Source: Datnioides undecimradiatus | Lineage: Eukaryota; Chordata; Actinopteri; Lobotiformes; Datnioididae | DNA: 64,000 bases | Direction of reading: 5' to 3' | Assembly (NCBI GenBank): GCA_008933995.1 | Contig: WARS01000044.1 | Location: 2,810,866 to 2,874,865 of the forward strand | Part shown: one piece after another, positions 22,700-33,800 of the stretch | Position numbering within the stretch: the first letter of the stretch is position 1 | Layout: each line of letters starts with the position of its first letter | Position numbers and translations under genes: made by a program | Notes under the pieces: generated by a model | Databases searched by the model: none | What the model was told of the DNA's origin: nothing | The model's input: only the letters and a program-made list of their open reading frames with translations

Positions 22700-23130
22700 A
22701 AGAAAATTCTAACTTAGATTAAAGTATGTTTTAAGAAGGGACTTTAAAGGTAATCTCTGACTTGAATTCTTCAGGCAGATTGTTCCAGAGCCTCTGGGTC
22801 CTCACTACAAACACTGTGTCCCTTTGGTTTTCAGACATGTGTTTGGAACAGACAACAGGCCTGCCCCTGAGGAGTGCAATGCAAAGTATGCACTGGTCCA
22901 TGTACGGTCCTACTAGCTCAGAAATGTAGCAAGGAGCGAGGTCATGTGGAGCCTTAAATGTAAACATCTTTTTTTATCTTTCTGTCTATTCTGAAACATA
23001 CTTGAAACCAGAGTAAAGAGCCTAAAAACAGGAGTGATGTGATCACATTTCTTAGTTTTGGTTAAACCCTACAGTTTTGGCAAACTGGGTTCTGCGTTGT
23101 CTGGATTCCGTATAAACAGTATTTTCAGGC
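22700..23130 (-). mobile_element. LINE-type retrotransposon remnant (C-terminal end of ORF2)
   Basis: On the minus strand an open stretch from 22967 to about 22731 encodes FKAPHDLAPCYISELVGPY, then VCSKHMSENQRDTVFVVRTQ and RLWNNLPEEFKSE. This matches the typical C-terminal tail of fish non-LTR reverse transcriptases (LHGLAPSYISELL, then RTRLKTKGDRAF, then LWNSLPEEIR). The expected continuation LKSLLKTYFNLS is present at 22690-22730 but in another frame, so the copy carries a frameshift. Upstream sequence to about 23130 (GGAGTGATGTGATCACATTT on the plus strand) also looks like the same element class. The copy is dead: only the end of the polyprotein is present. Confidence 0.65.
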
Positions 23131-23515
23131 AGGTAAAAAAGCTGCTGCGGTAATGCAGGGGTGATGAGATAAAAGCATGTAAAATCATTATCATTATCAT
23201 TATCATTATAGGAAAAAAAGAATAGTCAAAATCAAAGAGCCACAGGCGAACTCACTGTGACTTTTAGTTTCTAATGAAGGTCAAGCTTGAATACACCTGG
23301 AACTAGGTCTTCTATTTCCCATAATGCAACTCAAATGCAACATTATCATTTTTTTTGTCACAGTTTAAAAAGTTCCCGCTAGACCCAAACAAAACAAACT
23401 GTTTTTACCTGGGCTATAAAATCAGTGGAGTGCCCCTTTAACTTTGGACATGCTGCTGTTTATAGGGTGTAATGGAAGAACACAAGTACAAGTCTCAGAG
23501 GCAGGTATTAACATA
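23131..23515. other. Intergenic gap with simple repeat and probable old interspersed repeat
   Basis: Contains a hexamer-like (ATCATT)n tract at 23184-23210. A stretch at about 23240-23440 (CTATTTCCCATAATGCAACT and AGTGGAGTGCCCCTTTAA) resembles the ends of common fish repeats. No coding sequence seen. Confidence 0.35.
23184..23210. repeat. (ATCATT)n simple repeat
   Basis: Four tandem units of ATCATT, followed by ATA. Confidence 0.9.
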
Positions 23516-23521
23516 TTTATT
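23516..23521 (-). terminator. Candidate polyadenylation signal of RUNX1T1
   Basis: AATAAA on the minus strand, followed about 25-40 bases later by a T/G-rich stretch (CTTGTACTTGTGTTCTT). Other AATAAA copies occur closer to the stop codon, so this may be only the most distal site. Confidence 0.35.
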
Positions 23522-26292
23522 ACACCGTTAAGAGAACAACAATACCAGAATTATACTGCAAAGTTTCACAGACTGACAGACCATAGTTTACAGCCCCCAA
23601 AAAAAGATAAAAAAAGAAACAAAAAGAAAAAACAAATCAACAAGAAACCACAGTTCTGACATAGTAGACTGGAAAGCTCTCTAGAGGACACTGACACTAG
23701 GCGATGGAGAGACCGCCCAGCGTCAGCCTACCACTAACCTGTGGTTTTCATGTCTCAATTAAGTATTGCACAACAACTTCAAATCATTTGAGCTCTTTTT
23801 TTCCACAATAAATTTTCTCAAGAGAACGCAAAAAAAACCTCCCAACCCTCCCGCCCCCAAAGTTTAACTCACTCCCCCAGATTAATGCTACGGCCTTCGC
23901 TGTTCACTGTTGGCCCCACAACATTACCCCAATGCTTCTTAATAAGTAGGAAAATTTCAATAACATTTCCCCCTATTGTGAAAAACAGGCATGCCTAAAT
24001 TCATAGCCTTTATTTTTTTTTCATTTAAATTTTACAAGCTTTGCCTTTTGAATATACCCCCCTTTTGAATTTACTGACAAGTCGACAAGCATTTTAGCGT
24101 GTCTTCAACAACAGAGAAGAGAAGAGGAGAAAAAGGTGGAGGGGAAACAGGAGAGAAAAAAGAGCGAGAGAGAAACAACATTTCTTATCTGTGACCTTAG
24201 CTTGTATTGTCGAAATAGGAATCGACAACACTTTTCTTTAAAATTAGCACAATTTTTAAAATCTGTTCAAACAATTCAAACTCTTGATGTACTCTAGAAA
24301 CGCCACAGGCATAAAGGAACATAACAAAAGTTTTTTTTTCTCATTTCTATTCATTTATGTTTCATTTATTTATGAGGTCTGCATTGTTACCAAGTAGTGA
24401 TATGGTTTTGCAGCTGTATGAGCTTCGACTTTGGGTTTTTTTATTTTTCCTGTTCTCTTGTGCCCATTTGGTTTAGACTAGACCAGTATCAGCGCCGTGA
24501 CTGATGCTCTTATCGTGCTGTAAGAGGTAGAGTGAGACTTGTTTGCCACCGAGGAATTTGTAGCAAAACACACGTAGAGGAGGGAAGAAAGAAAAAAATA
24601 GAGCTTCTCAAAGAATCATTGAGCGATAATGTTTGTCCCCATTTTTTTGTTTGTTTTTCCTTTTTCTAAACCCAGATTTTGCCCTGATAATGATGAACAC
24701 ACATGTTATTAGTTGTATACTTTCAAATACACTAGTGTTAAAACAGCTTGGCTGTTTCTTCACAGCTTCTGAGGAGTCGCTAGTAGGGTGTCAGACACCT
24801 TTTTGGATTGTTTAACCCTTTAGAGTCAAGAATGCAGGTGTGTATTTTACTTAGACAAAGTAGGGAGAGAGATGAGGAAGTACAGAGGGAGCAAACAGCC
24901 CAGAACCTTTGTGGGCCTCCACTTGTTCCTTGAGGTCAGAATTTGTAACGCGCTTCTGTGTAGCACCAAGGTGTTTGGGGTGAAGAGCCTTTGTGTGCGT
25001 CAGGGTTAAGTGCTCTCTTACTGCGAATGAGAGGTTTGTTGGGTTTACACTGAAGTTTTACAACAAAGCTGTGACTGATTATCCATCCCAACAGCAAAAA
25101 ATGACATGATCTGATACAAATAAAAATAAAAAAACTGCAAATGACATTGGTGTGAAAGCTCAGTCTCACATTCACCTCTGTAAGAATAAAGAACTTAACT
25201 GCTTAAAGCTGAAATGGGCACTTAATCTGACATTTGTGTAATGAGAAAATGTAAAAACAAGATCAAAAAATATCTCAAAACTTTTCATCAAAAATGGTCA
25301 GAAGTCACCAGTGTTCGTGTCACATTACGTATTATTGCTCCAGTTAAAATGCAACACTGCTATGAAATGTTCATCATGTGTAATTCACACCTTCTCATTT
25401 CACAATGTAAGATGAGTGCCAACGGTTTTCAGAAAGGATTCAAATGAAAGGACTTTTATGACACAGAAGTTGGTATTTGTTGCATGAATGCTGAACAAAA
25501 CCTGCAGAAATAAACAACCAAATATTTGAGCGAACAAACCTCTTTTGAAAATCGTTTAAATCAGGATTTTGGTCCTTGGTGTCAGTCTTTGGCTGTTTTT
25601 GGTGTTTTTTTTGTTTATCTCTTGTGTTAATACTGTGTGTGTTACCTGGTGCTTTGCAGTGTTAAAGCTGTCAATCGGAGTCTACACCTCTGCATTTGGA
25701 AAGTTAGTTTGTTAGAATATTTTTTCTATTTTTTTGTATTTTTTTTGGTTGTTTTTCAGTTTTTCTAAAAAATAACAAATATTTAACAAACGTTCAGTAA
25801 TGTGCATGCACTGTCTTTAACTACTCAAAAAAGTGTTATGGCCGCTTTTGTTAGCATGTTGAGAAGAAGAAGAAGAAAAAAAAGGGTGTTGTGTGGTGAT
25901 TTTACATTTTTCAAACTCCCCCATCCCAAAGAATGCAAAAACATATAATGCTATCACTACATACAAAATGGCTGATGAATTATGGCTCAATACCGACAAC
26001 ACAAGTATGCTGAAAAGAAGCATGCCGAAATAACCTATGTGACAGTGCAAATACATTTATGTATGTCCCTTGTACAAAACATTTAGGTTAGCATTCCGCG
26101 CATCATGCTAGTTCTCAGAAAAGATCTGGGTCGGACTCAAGTAGCAGCTCTGAGATATAGCTTGTGTCTTTTCTTGAGGACAAAGGGAAGTAAAACTTAT
26201 AGAACTACGAGGGATCTACCACTTACACACAGAATAGAAAAGCAGCTTGGAAAAAAGATAACACTTCTTTTTTTATCTCTTTTTGCACCAGC

Positions 26293-26293
26293 T

Positions 26294-26326
<33 letters not shown>

Positions 26327-26329
26327 GAG
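26293..26329. repeat. (GA)n simple repeat within the probable RUNX1T1 3' UTR
   Basis: GA run with one GGG interruption. Confidence 0.9.
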
Positions 26330-27570
26330 TTATGAAGGACTTAGAGTTGTGACTGGTTGAAGTACTATGCATTGTCACAATTGTCCAACACATATACAAT
26401 AAATAACCATTGGTGACACCACAGGACAGAAGTCTTTAACACCATGACATCTACAGAAAAAGAAGAAGACCATGAAGAAAGATGAAAATGTTTGTCAGAG
26501 TTGAGACAGGAGGGGAGTGTCTGGGGCGCAGAATGAGCTTCCTATTGAGCTCTGTAGGTTTTCAGCTCTGTGTGGCCCAGTGGCTGCCATCGGGGGGATT
26601 TGACAGTCTCACTGGTTGGGTGATGACTTCACTTCCTGTTTGAGAGCTGTGACCCACTGAGCATGCATGTGCGGATTGTAGTCAGTACATCCTCCACATG
26701 TGCAGTGGGCAAAGTTTTGTATCTTGTCCAAGAATTCTTCCTTTTACATCCTTCAGGGAGACGGATTTGTATTTCCCAGCCCACTGACCTGGATATTATT
26801 ACAAGTGAGAGGGAAATAACATTGGTTGAACAGCTGGCTCTGCTTGCAATCTGCTGCACATCTGTCCATTTCATGGCGGTCTGTGGGCCAGAGATCCAGT
26901 CCATCCCTCTCCTCTCTTCAAGCAGCAAACTTATTTATCTATCCATCCGTCGGCATGTCTGTCGGGGTATTTCAATCTAGTATCTTTCTTTACAAATAGT
27001 ATCGATAAATTCAGTCTTACTGCTAGCTGGATATGTTCCCTTGGTATGCTGTTTGGTAAATTGAGATTGGCTATTCTCATGTCCCAGGTACAGGAAGGAA
27101 ATAAGCATTATTTCAAGGATGGAAAATTAAAACATTTAAAAAAGGGGAGGTCAGATATACTTATGTCTCAAGTTCACGGCTATCTCTGCTCAGTCTCTTA
27201 ATATTTACAGGAAAACATAAGATAAGCTACAATGACAACAACATTAACAACAACAGGCACAACGACAAACAGACAACAAGAATAGCAAGTGTAACGATAA
27301 AAGGATGTCAATATTTAAATTCATTCATTCAAAACAAAGAATATCTTTGTGTTTCTTTAAAGTCATGGCAAGTCAATATGACCTGATTATGGACCTCCTC
27401 CTCCTTCTATGACTACGCTGCAAGATAGACAGAAGCATTGCCATCTCTTTCTGTTAGCCATGTTAGCTTAGTATCTTTGCAAGGCAATGTAGACAGTCAT
27501 GCTGTTTGTGGGGTTGAGGGCCGGCTGTTGAGCCTCAGAGGCATTTGCCTCCATCCACGGTGTAGGTCTC

Positions 27571-27894
27571 TTAGCGTGGTGTGCCATCCAGGGCAGAGGA
27601 GGATGGGGTGCTAGGGGTGGAGGAGCGAGGGGTAGCAGCAGGCGGGGTAGCAGCCGGACTCCCAGTTCCGCTGCTCGGGGTGCAGGCAGAGGAGCTGATG
27701 GGAGCAGGGGTTTCTGACCCTGGGACGCTTCCCTGCTGCTGGCTGGCCTGCTGCTGCTGCTGGGCCTGGAGGGTCTGACCACAGACATGATGGTGCTTCT
27801 CCCAGTCCTTATGCTGACAGAAGGAGCCGCAGTAGCGCGCTGTGTTGCAGCCGCTGCACGTCTCACTGGCTTTGCGGCCACAGTTCCAGCAGCT
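27571..27894 (-). CDS. runx1t1: RUNX1T1 last coding exon (residues 480-586), MYND zinc finger
   Basis: Acceptor CTGTCAG|AGCTGC; stop TAA at 27573-27571. It encodes the complete C6HC MYND finger (SCWNCGRK through HHHVC), the NCoR/SMRT-binding module. The following tail has a Gln tract ([12 protein letters not shown]) and repeated [11 protein letters not shown] motifs that are longer than in human. Confidence 0.98.
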   Translation of the reverse strand, partial: SCWNCGRKASETCSGCNTARYCGSFCQHKDWEKHHHVCGQTLQAQQQQQASQQQGSVPGSETPAPISSSACTPSSGTGSPAATPPAATPRSSTPSTPSSSALDGTPR

Positions 27895-30800
27895 CTGACA
27901 GACAGATAGTGACAAAGTTAACTAACACAAAGATAACACAGAAGAATGACTTCTAATCAGACCAGCTGATGTACTGGTAATAGCTTGAACTGTATCTCAT
28001 GGGATCCCATGTTTTGTTTGATGCCTCCATTCCAAAAAAACAAAAATAAAAATCCACACAGTGAGCACTACATGAGGATTAGAAACATCAGTGTCTGGAC
28101 CAGCCTCTGCTTTTACAAAACTTTACAGCTTAAAACAAACCACGAACATATCAAAAACCAATCTATGATTACACTCAGGGCCTCTTATACATCTCAGAAA
28201 CCGCAGCGAGAGCATGTTGGGCGGCTGTGTATCCACAGGAAACAGAAGAACAAGGTTACAAACAGCTTCTGAAAGTTCTCCTCTGGGGCGCTTCTCTCTC
28301 ATAAACATCACTCCTGCAATTAATGACAGATGTGAGCCATATTTCCCTCTCACTTAACTGATTAAATGTCGAGGTCTCCAATGGTGATTAGCAAGTGAAC
28401 GCTACTTCTCTTATTACCTCTCCGCTGAATTGATAACACCTTTCTAAACATGCTAGCTGCTCTGTCGGAAAAGTAAAGAGGAAGGAGGAAAGCGAGGTTA
28501 ATAGATGCTTAAGTGACCTCGCTTTGCTTTATTTTACTTTCCCTTTCGCTATCTCCTTACTACAAAATGACTTCTATTAGTAGGAACACTCTCCACACCG
28601 CAGATAATCAGAAACCTCTTTGATATTTGACAAATGATAAACAACGATGTGCTTTAACTCATACAATAATAAAAGACAACAGGAACTTCTTTGTAAGAGC
28701 AGATCATCTCTTATCTGTGTCATTTGGGAGTCACTGGAACAGCTGGCAACACAAATAGAGTCTAAGTGACAACAAAGAAAGATGCAATACCATAACTAGG
28801 GTGGTGATGACAGTTTTCATGATGTGTTTGAAAGATTGAGTGTAGAGCTTTTGATGTTCTGAATTGTCTCTGTGTGTTCCTACCTCGCTGGAGTCCTCTT
28901 GTTGGTTGATTATGGAGAGAGCATCTTCAGCCGCCTGCCGCTTTGCCTCGGCTACTGTACGCTCCATCTTGGCCCGCTCAGTGCTGATCATCTCGTGAGC
29001 CTTGCGCTCGGCCTCTGACACGGCCTTCTGTAGCTCTGACATAGCCTGTCGCTTCACCTCATTCACTGCCTCTTCTGGAAAGAGTGTGGAGACAGAGGAA
29101 GTCAAGCCTCCCGTACCTGCAATATAATGTGTATTGTATCACCCTGTCGTTGGAAGTTTATTTTAAATATACTGCTAAATTTAAGAATTTACAGATGTTT
29201 TCGCTTTTGCACAGGATACAACCGATACAACTGTATTTCTGAATCATTTCTCATACAAAAGGAGGGAACTTTGCATAAAAACATAATTTCATTATGGGAT
29301 CTTTTCGATACACTTATGTTTTGAAATACTGTATTGAAATATGTATTGAAATAAGCATAAAGTCAGATACTTTGAAACACATCCAAAATTACTTTGCCAT
29401 TTTAAACATAATGAGATTTTAAATAACCTCTGAAATGAATTGAAATGAAAGAAATAACTTGTATTACATCAGCAAGACAGAATCTGAAACCATACAACTA
29501 ATTTCAGTCATTAAGATGAGAGGACAAAATCAGTGAGATGGAAATTCTTTGTAGTTCTGGAGATGATGACAAAACTTGATCAACATTTCCAGTTGTTAGC
29601 TTTTGTTATGAAAAGATTGGCTGCAGATATAACAGTAATTTTATATGTGAAGGAAATAGCAGGCATTTGTGATAAATATACATAAATTGCTTTTAATTTA
29701 ATTATTAAAGAATTAAGGATGTTATGTTCACCAACCAGTCACCCCTATCTGCTTTGTGACTGTGGCGCATGTAATCAGGTGCAGCAGATCCTCTAAAGCA
29801 CGTGCCATGTTTTGATTCAAAAAGTTGAAATGATCTTATTTGAAGATGAGCAAACCACATATCCTCTTTTTTCTTTTAATTTGGAAAACAGCACAGTAAT
29901 CACAGGTAATCACTCAGAAAACCTGCCTTAGCTGGACCAATGTGTTATTTTATACTTGTTTCTTGGAATGAATAACCTTGCTGCACGGGTGTTAAGCGGT
30001 GGAATTCCGACTGAACGTCAAAGCAAAAGGAGGGCTTTTTGTTTGCTCCCATCAAGCCTGTAACTTGACTAATTGTGTATGCAAATCAGGCAATTTATAT
30101 TTAAATTATGCATTTCCATTGTGATCCCAGAGGCCCATGTGGTGAGGGGAAGTGGGAAACCGGTAGGACACCGTGCAAGGTGCTTGAATATTTATCACCA
30201 ACTGTAAACATTTTGCCCATTTCAAACAGATGTATTCACCGCTGCACTCCATTGTGTTAAAATCCTATTTTACAATCCTCCCTGGGTCATATTTAGATCT
30301 CTCTTCAGCCAGAGTATTTGTGACTGAAGTGAAAAGGATGCCGGAAATACTGACAAAAATAGTGGGCACCATTTACCCTATAGACAAAAGATAGATTACA
30401 ACTTTATTTCTGACAAATATGCTTCACTTTAATTCATTTCCTTTGTACACATTACAATTGTGTTACAACTGTAAAATCTGTTTTCAATATAAGACAGAAA
30501 GTGTGCTTTTATGAAGACAGAGACATTTTCTCTCTGTCGTGACTGAGCTACATTTTTAAACCAGGGTGGTTTTGTCTTTAACCCACTGTGCTGCCTGAAG
30601 TCATGGAAATTGCCCTGGTGCCGTGTGATATATGCCTTGTGCATGGAATTGTGATTACACACCAAATGCCTTAGATGGAAGATCGATCAAAGCTGGTGAG
30701 GGGAGGAGAGTACTGGAGAGCAAGCAGAGTCCCGATGGTGATACTCAATTCAATTTAAATGCATATTACTTGTTCTGAGTATCTCACACATCATGCTTGG

Positions 30801-33800
30801 TCAAGCAAGGGACAATTTCTTTTCTCCAAGGGGTTTAAAAAGCAGATATACTGTATCACTGACGGTGAATACAAAGTGGATTCCTCAAGCGTTGAGACCC
30901 TCGGCGGAAAATTCTTTCACTTTTTCAGGACAGCGATAATGGTGATTGCAGCTGCGCTCCTGAGTTGAAAGAAATGCTGTTTGTGTACTCTGAAAATTTA
31001 ATGGCAACTAATGAAAGCTGTTAAAGCAACAAATTAGTTTCAATACTTGATCTTAACTGGCTCTACAAATTTCCCTCTCCAATTTTACAACACTTTCGTT
31101 AAATAGAATAGCTGCAATGTCTGTCTCAAAGGGGATTACAAAAGTGCCAAAAGCAAAAAGATACCAAGTCTTGCTACTGTACTTTTAACAGCAGAACCAC
31201 TGGACCAGCTGTAAAAGCTACTTATGTCCCTTATTTGACTGGCACAATAAAATCATTTTACGACCTGACATCATATTTGGAGGGTGAGTGTTGTGGTGAA
31301 AGTCTTATTTTTTTTTTTGACTTCCTACTGTATCAAATATAAATGATTTTCTAAGAACAGCCTGACACATTAATTCCAGTCTGCCAGGGGAGGAAGTTGC
31401 AGACAGCAACACGGATGAGAGGGGAGAAAGGGTTTTAAGAGGCGCCACTTCCAGCTCCGAGTCGTTGTAAAAGATGGCTTTGATTTCTACATTTCTACTG
31501 AGCAAAACGTCTTAAAAAACTGCACAGAGACAAAGAGAGATACAGTGTTTGTATGTGTGAGTGTGTGAGTGAAATGATCGCAAGCTCACCAGCTTTCTTC
31601 CAGATCTCTTCAGGGACGTAGCCAGACACAGGCCGGTGCAGCATCTCCCGGTGAATTTCTGGGTAGACAAAAACACACAGCCACGATGATCAGAGATCAA
31701 CCAATGTTTTACAGATCATAGCACGACAGAACAAGTCAGCACTCTGCAGAAACCTGCTAGGTACACAGAAAAAAAGCATCCCTGTTTGTCACTAATGCAA
31801 TAAACTGTTGAGATGTAAAATGGCACAGGTTTTGAGGGGATAGGTACATGTTCAAGTGACTAATCATAATCATGTTAAGACATGTTATGGCCAGGTATGG
31901 CCTAATAGTAGGGGAACTAAAAACAATCCCTGAGGAACTTCACATTCATTATCAGCCTTTCTGGACATAAGAATGAGGGAGAAAATAGAAACTAAATCAC
32001 CACCACTCTCACGTAGGATGCAAGCTAGCTAAGTAACAATGGAGGCTTTTAGATCAGCTGATAATTGATGATAGAATTTGGATTTTGGCTCATTTAATAG
32101 TGGGTAGCTAAAAGGGACTTACAGGAAAGTATTTATGTTACACTTTCAAAAACATGGCGGGAAGAGGGTTGAGAAAGCCAGTGGAATTTATATTTTATAT
32201 ATTATAATTTATATAAACAAAAAAAAGGACTAATGTCAATGGACCTTTTTGTTGCAATAAAAACTTCAATACCACTGGGGAACACAATTTTTGTTGAGTT
32301 AGGTCTGACAGCTGTTTTTAACTAATTTCTGGGTGCAGAATCCAAAACTGATCTCAGTTTTTCTCTGTCACGTCAAGTTTTTGAACTATAGGATCCCCGT
32401 TTTCTTAAAACATATGAAAAATACTGTACTTAACAGATATGTGCTTGTTTTATAAAAATGTTCAAATATTGACATACAATGAAATATGAAAGAAACAGGC
32501 ATGACTGCAATGTTTAACAGTATTATGTTTTTACAAAGGATATGGCTACTGTAATTATAATTGTGTGCAAGTAGTTAAGGTAAAAATTTACGTTTATAGC
32601 TCTTTCTGGAGTGTTCAACTTGAGGACTATCGCGTTTGATGCTCCAACAATAGTCAGCCATCATATGTACACTACTACTACTACTACTGCTACTACTACT
32701 ACTACAGCTAATCAGTGGAATTTTGCTTAACCCTCGGGTAAGCTGTGGAGAAAAAACTTGACGTGCTAGAAAAAAACTGACTGCAATTTTGGAATCAGCA
32801 TGCCAATTTTAGTTTTAATCAGCATAAAAATCATACTCAACAGAATTTTTTTTTCAAATTGTTCCCCAGTGTAATAGGCATGAAATTTGAAGCATTGATA
32901 TAACTCATAAAACATGTCTGTTAGCAATTTTGTAAACATACACACACTAACTGCTTCTGCCACAATGTCCTTTAATACCTCTACTACATGTACAGTATGC
33001 GTAATCCTCTACCTGATGTTGCATTTTCCTGTGCTGCAGGGCTTTGCTGCCTTGACTGCCCACTTGCGGCGCCCTTCTTCAGCTCTTCAGCGTCGCTGTA
33101 TCGTCGGATCCAGTAGTTGAGCTCCTCTCGGTCGGCCTCCTGGCACCGCCGCAGTACTGTCAGTGAGCGCCTGGTCTTCTCCACCATGTCCATGATACAG
33201 TTCAGCAGCTGAGGGTAAGAGGGAGTGGGCAAGGCGCTGAGTTTACACATAGACATGAATGGATGGATTTAAATTCAACAAGGGTGTAGTGGTGGAGGGT
33301 GGGGTTCTGTCATCTGATATGTTAGTTTGTGTATCATTTTCAAATCCTTTTGTATTATGCAGTTTGGTAGAGAAACATTTGGTGAGACACGTTTTCACTC
33401 CTGAAGTGTTGATTAGGATCGTCAGGTGACACCTCTCTCGATGATATCAGTGCATTTTGTTTTAGCATTATTTGATTGAGTGAGTTCTGCGGCTGAACGA
33501 CAGTGCAGTGAAACGCAAATGTGACGATAGATGTTCTGTCATATTTCATGTAGTTTTAAAATGCAGAATGTTACGGACTGCAGCTTTAAAGGCACTGAAA
33601 TAAAAATGCTGAATGTGAACACAAAAACAATGGTTTATCAATATTTACAGTGAATATTGCACTGCATACAAACATAGTGACATACCACCATCTTTATTAT
33701 TCCCTATATGCATGTCAAAATGTACTTAGATTGACAATAACAGCAACATTATTTAAAATGATACACAAAACATGTTACGATCACTCTTATTTTGTACCGA

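Larger units (their letters stand above)
23500..27570 (-). other. runx1t1: Probable 3' UTR of RUNX1T1
   Basis: After the TAA at 27573-27571 the minus strand has no further coding sequence. It is AT- and T/A-homopolymer-rich, with several AATAAA hexamers, the most distal convincing one at 23521-23516. A long 3' UTR of a few kb is usual for vertebrate RUNX1T1. The exact end and any shorter polyadenylation forms cannot be fixed without transcript data. Confidence 0.45.

Noticed and set aside
27581..27778. Plus-strand open frame antisense to the last RUNX1T1 exon
   Set aside because: Antisense shadow of a GC-rich Ser/Pro/Gln-coding exon.
27468..27881. 137-codon minus-strand open frame overlapping the MYND exon
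   Set aside because: Shadow of the real RUNX1T1 exon in another frame; the real frame encodes the intact zinc finger.
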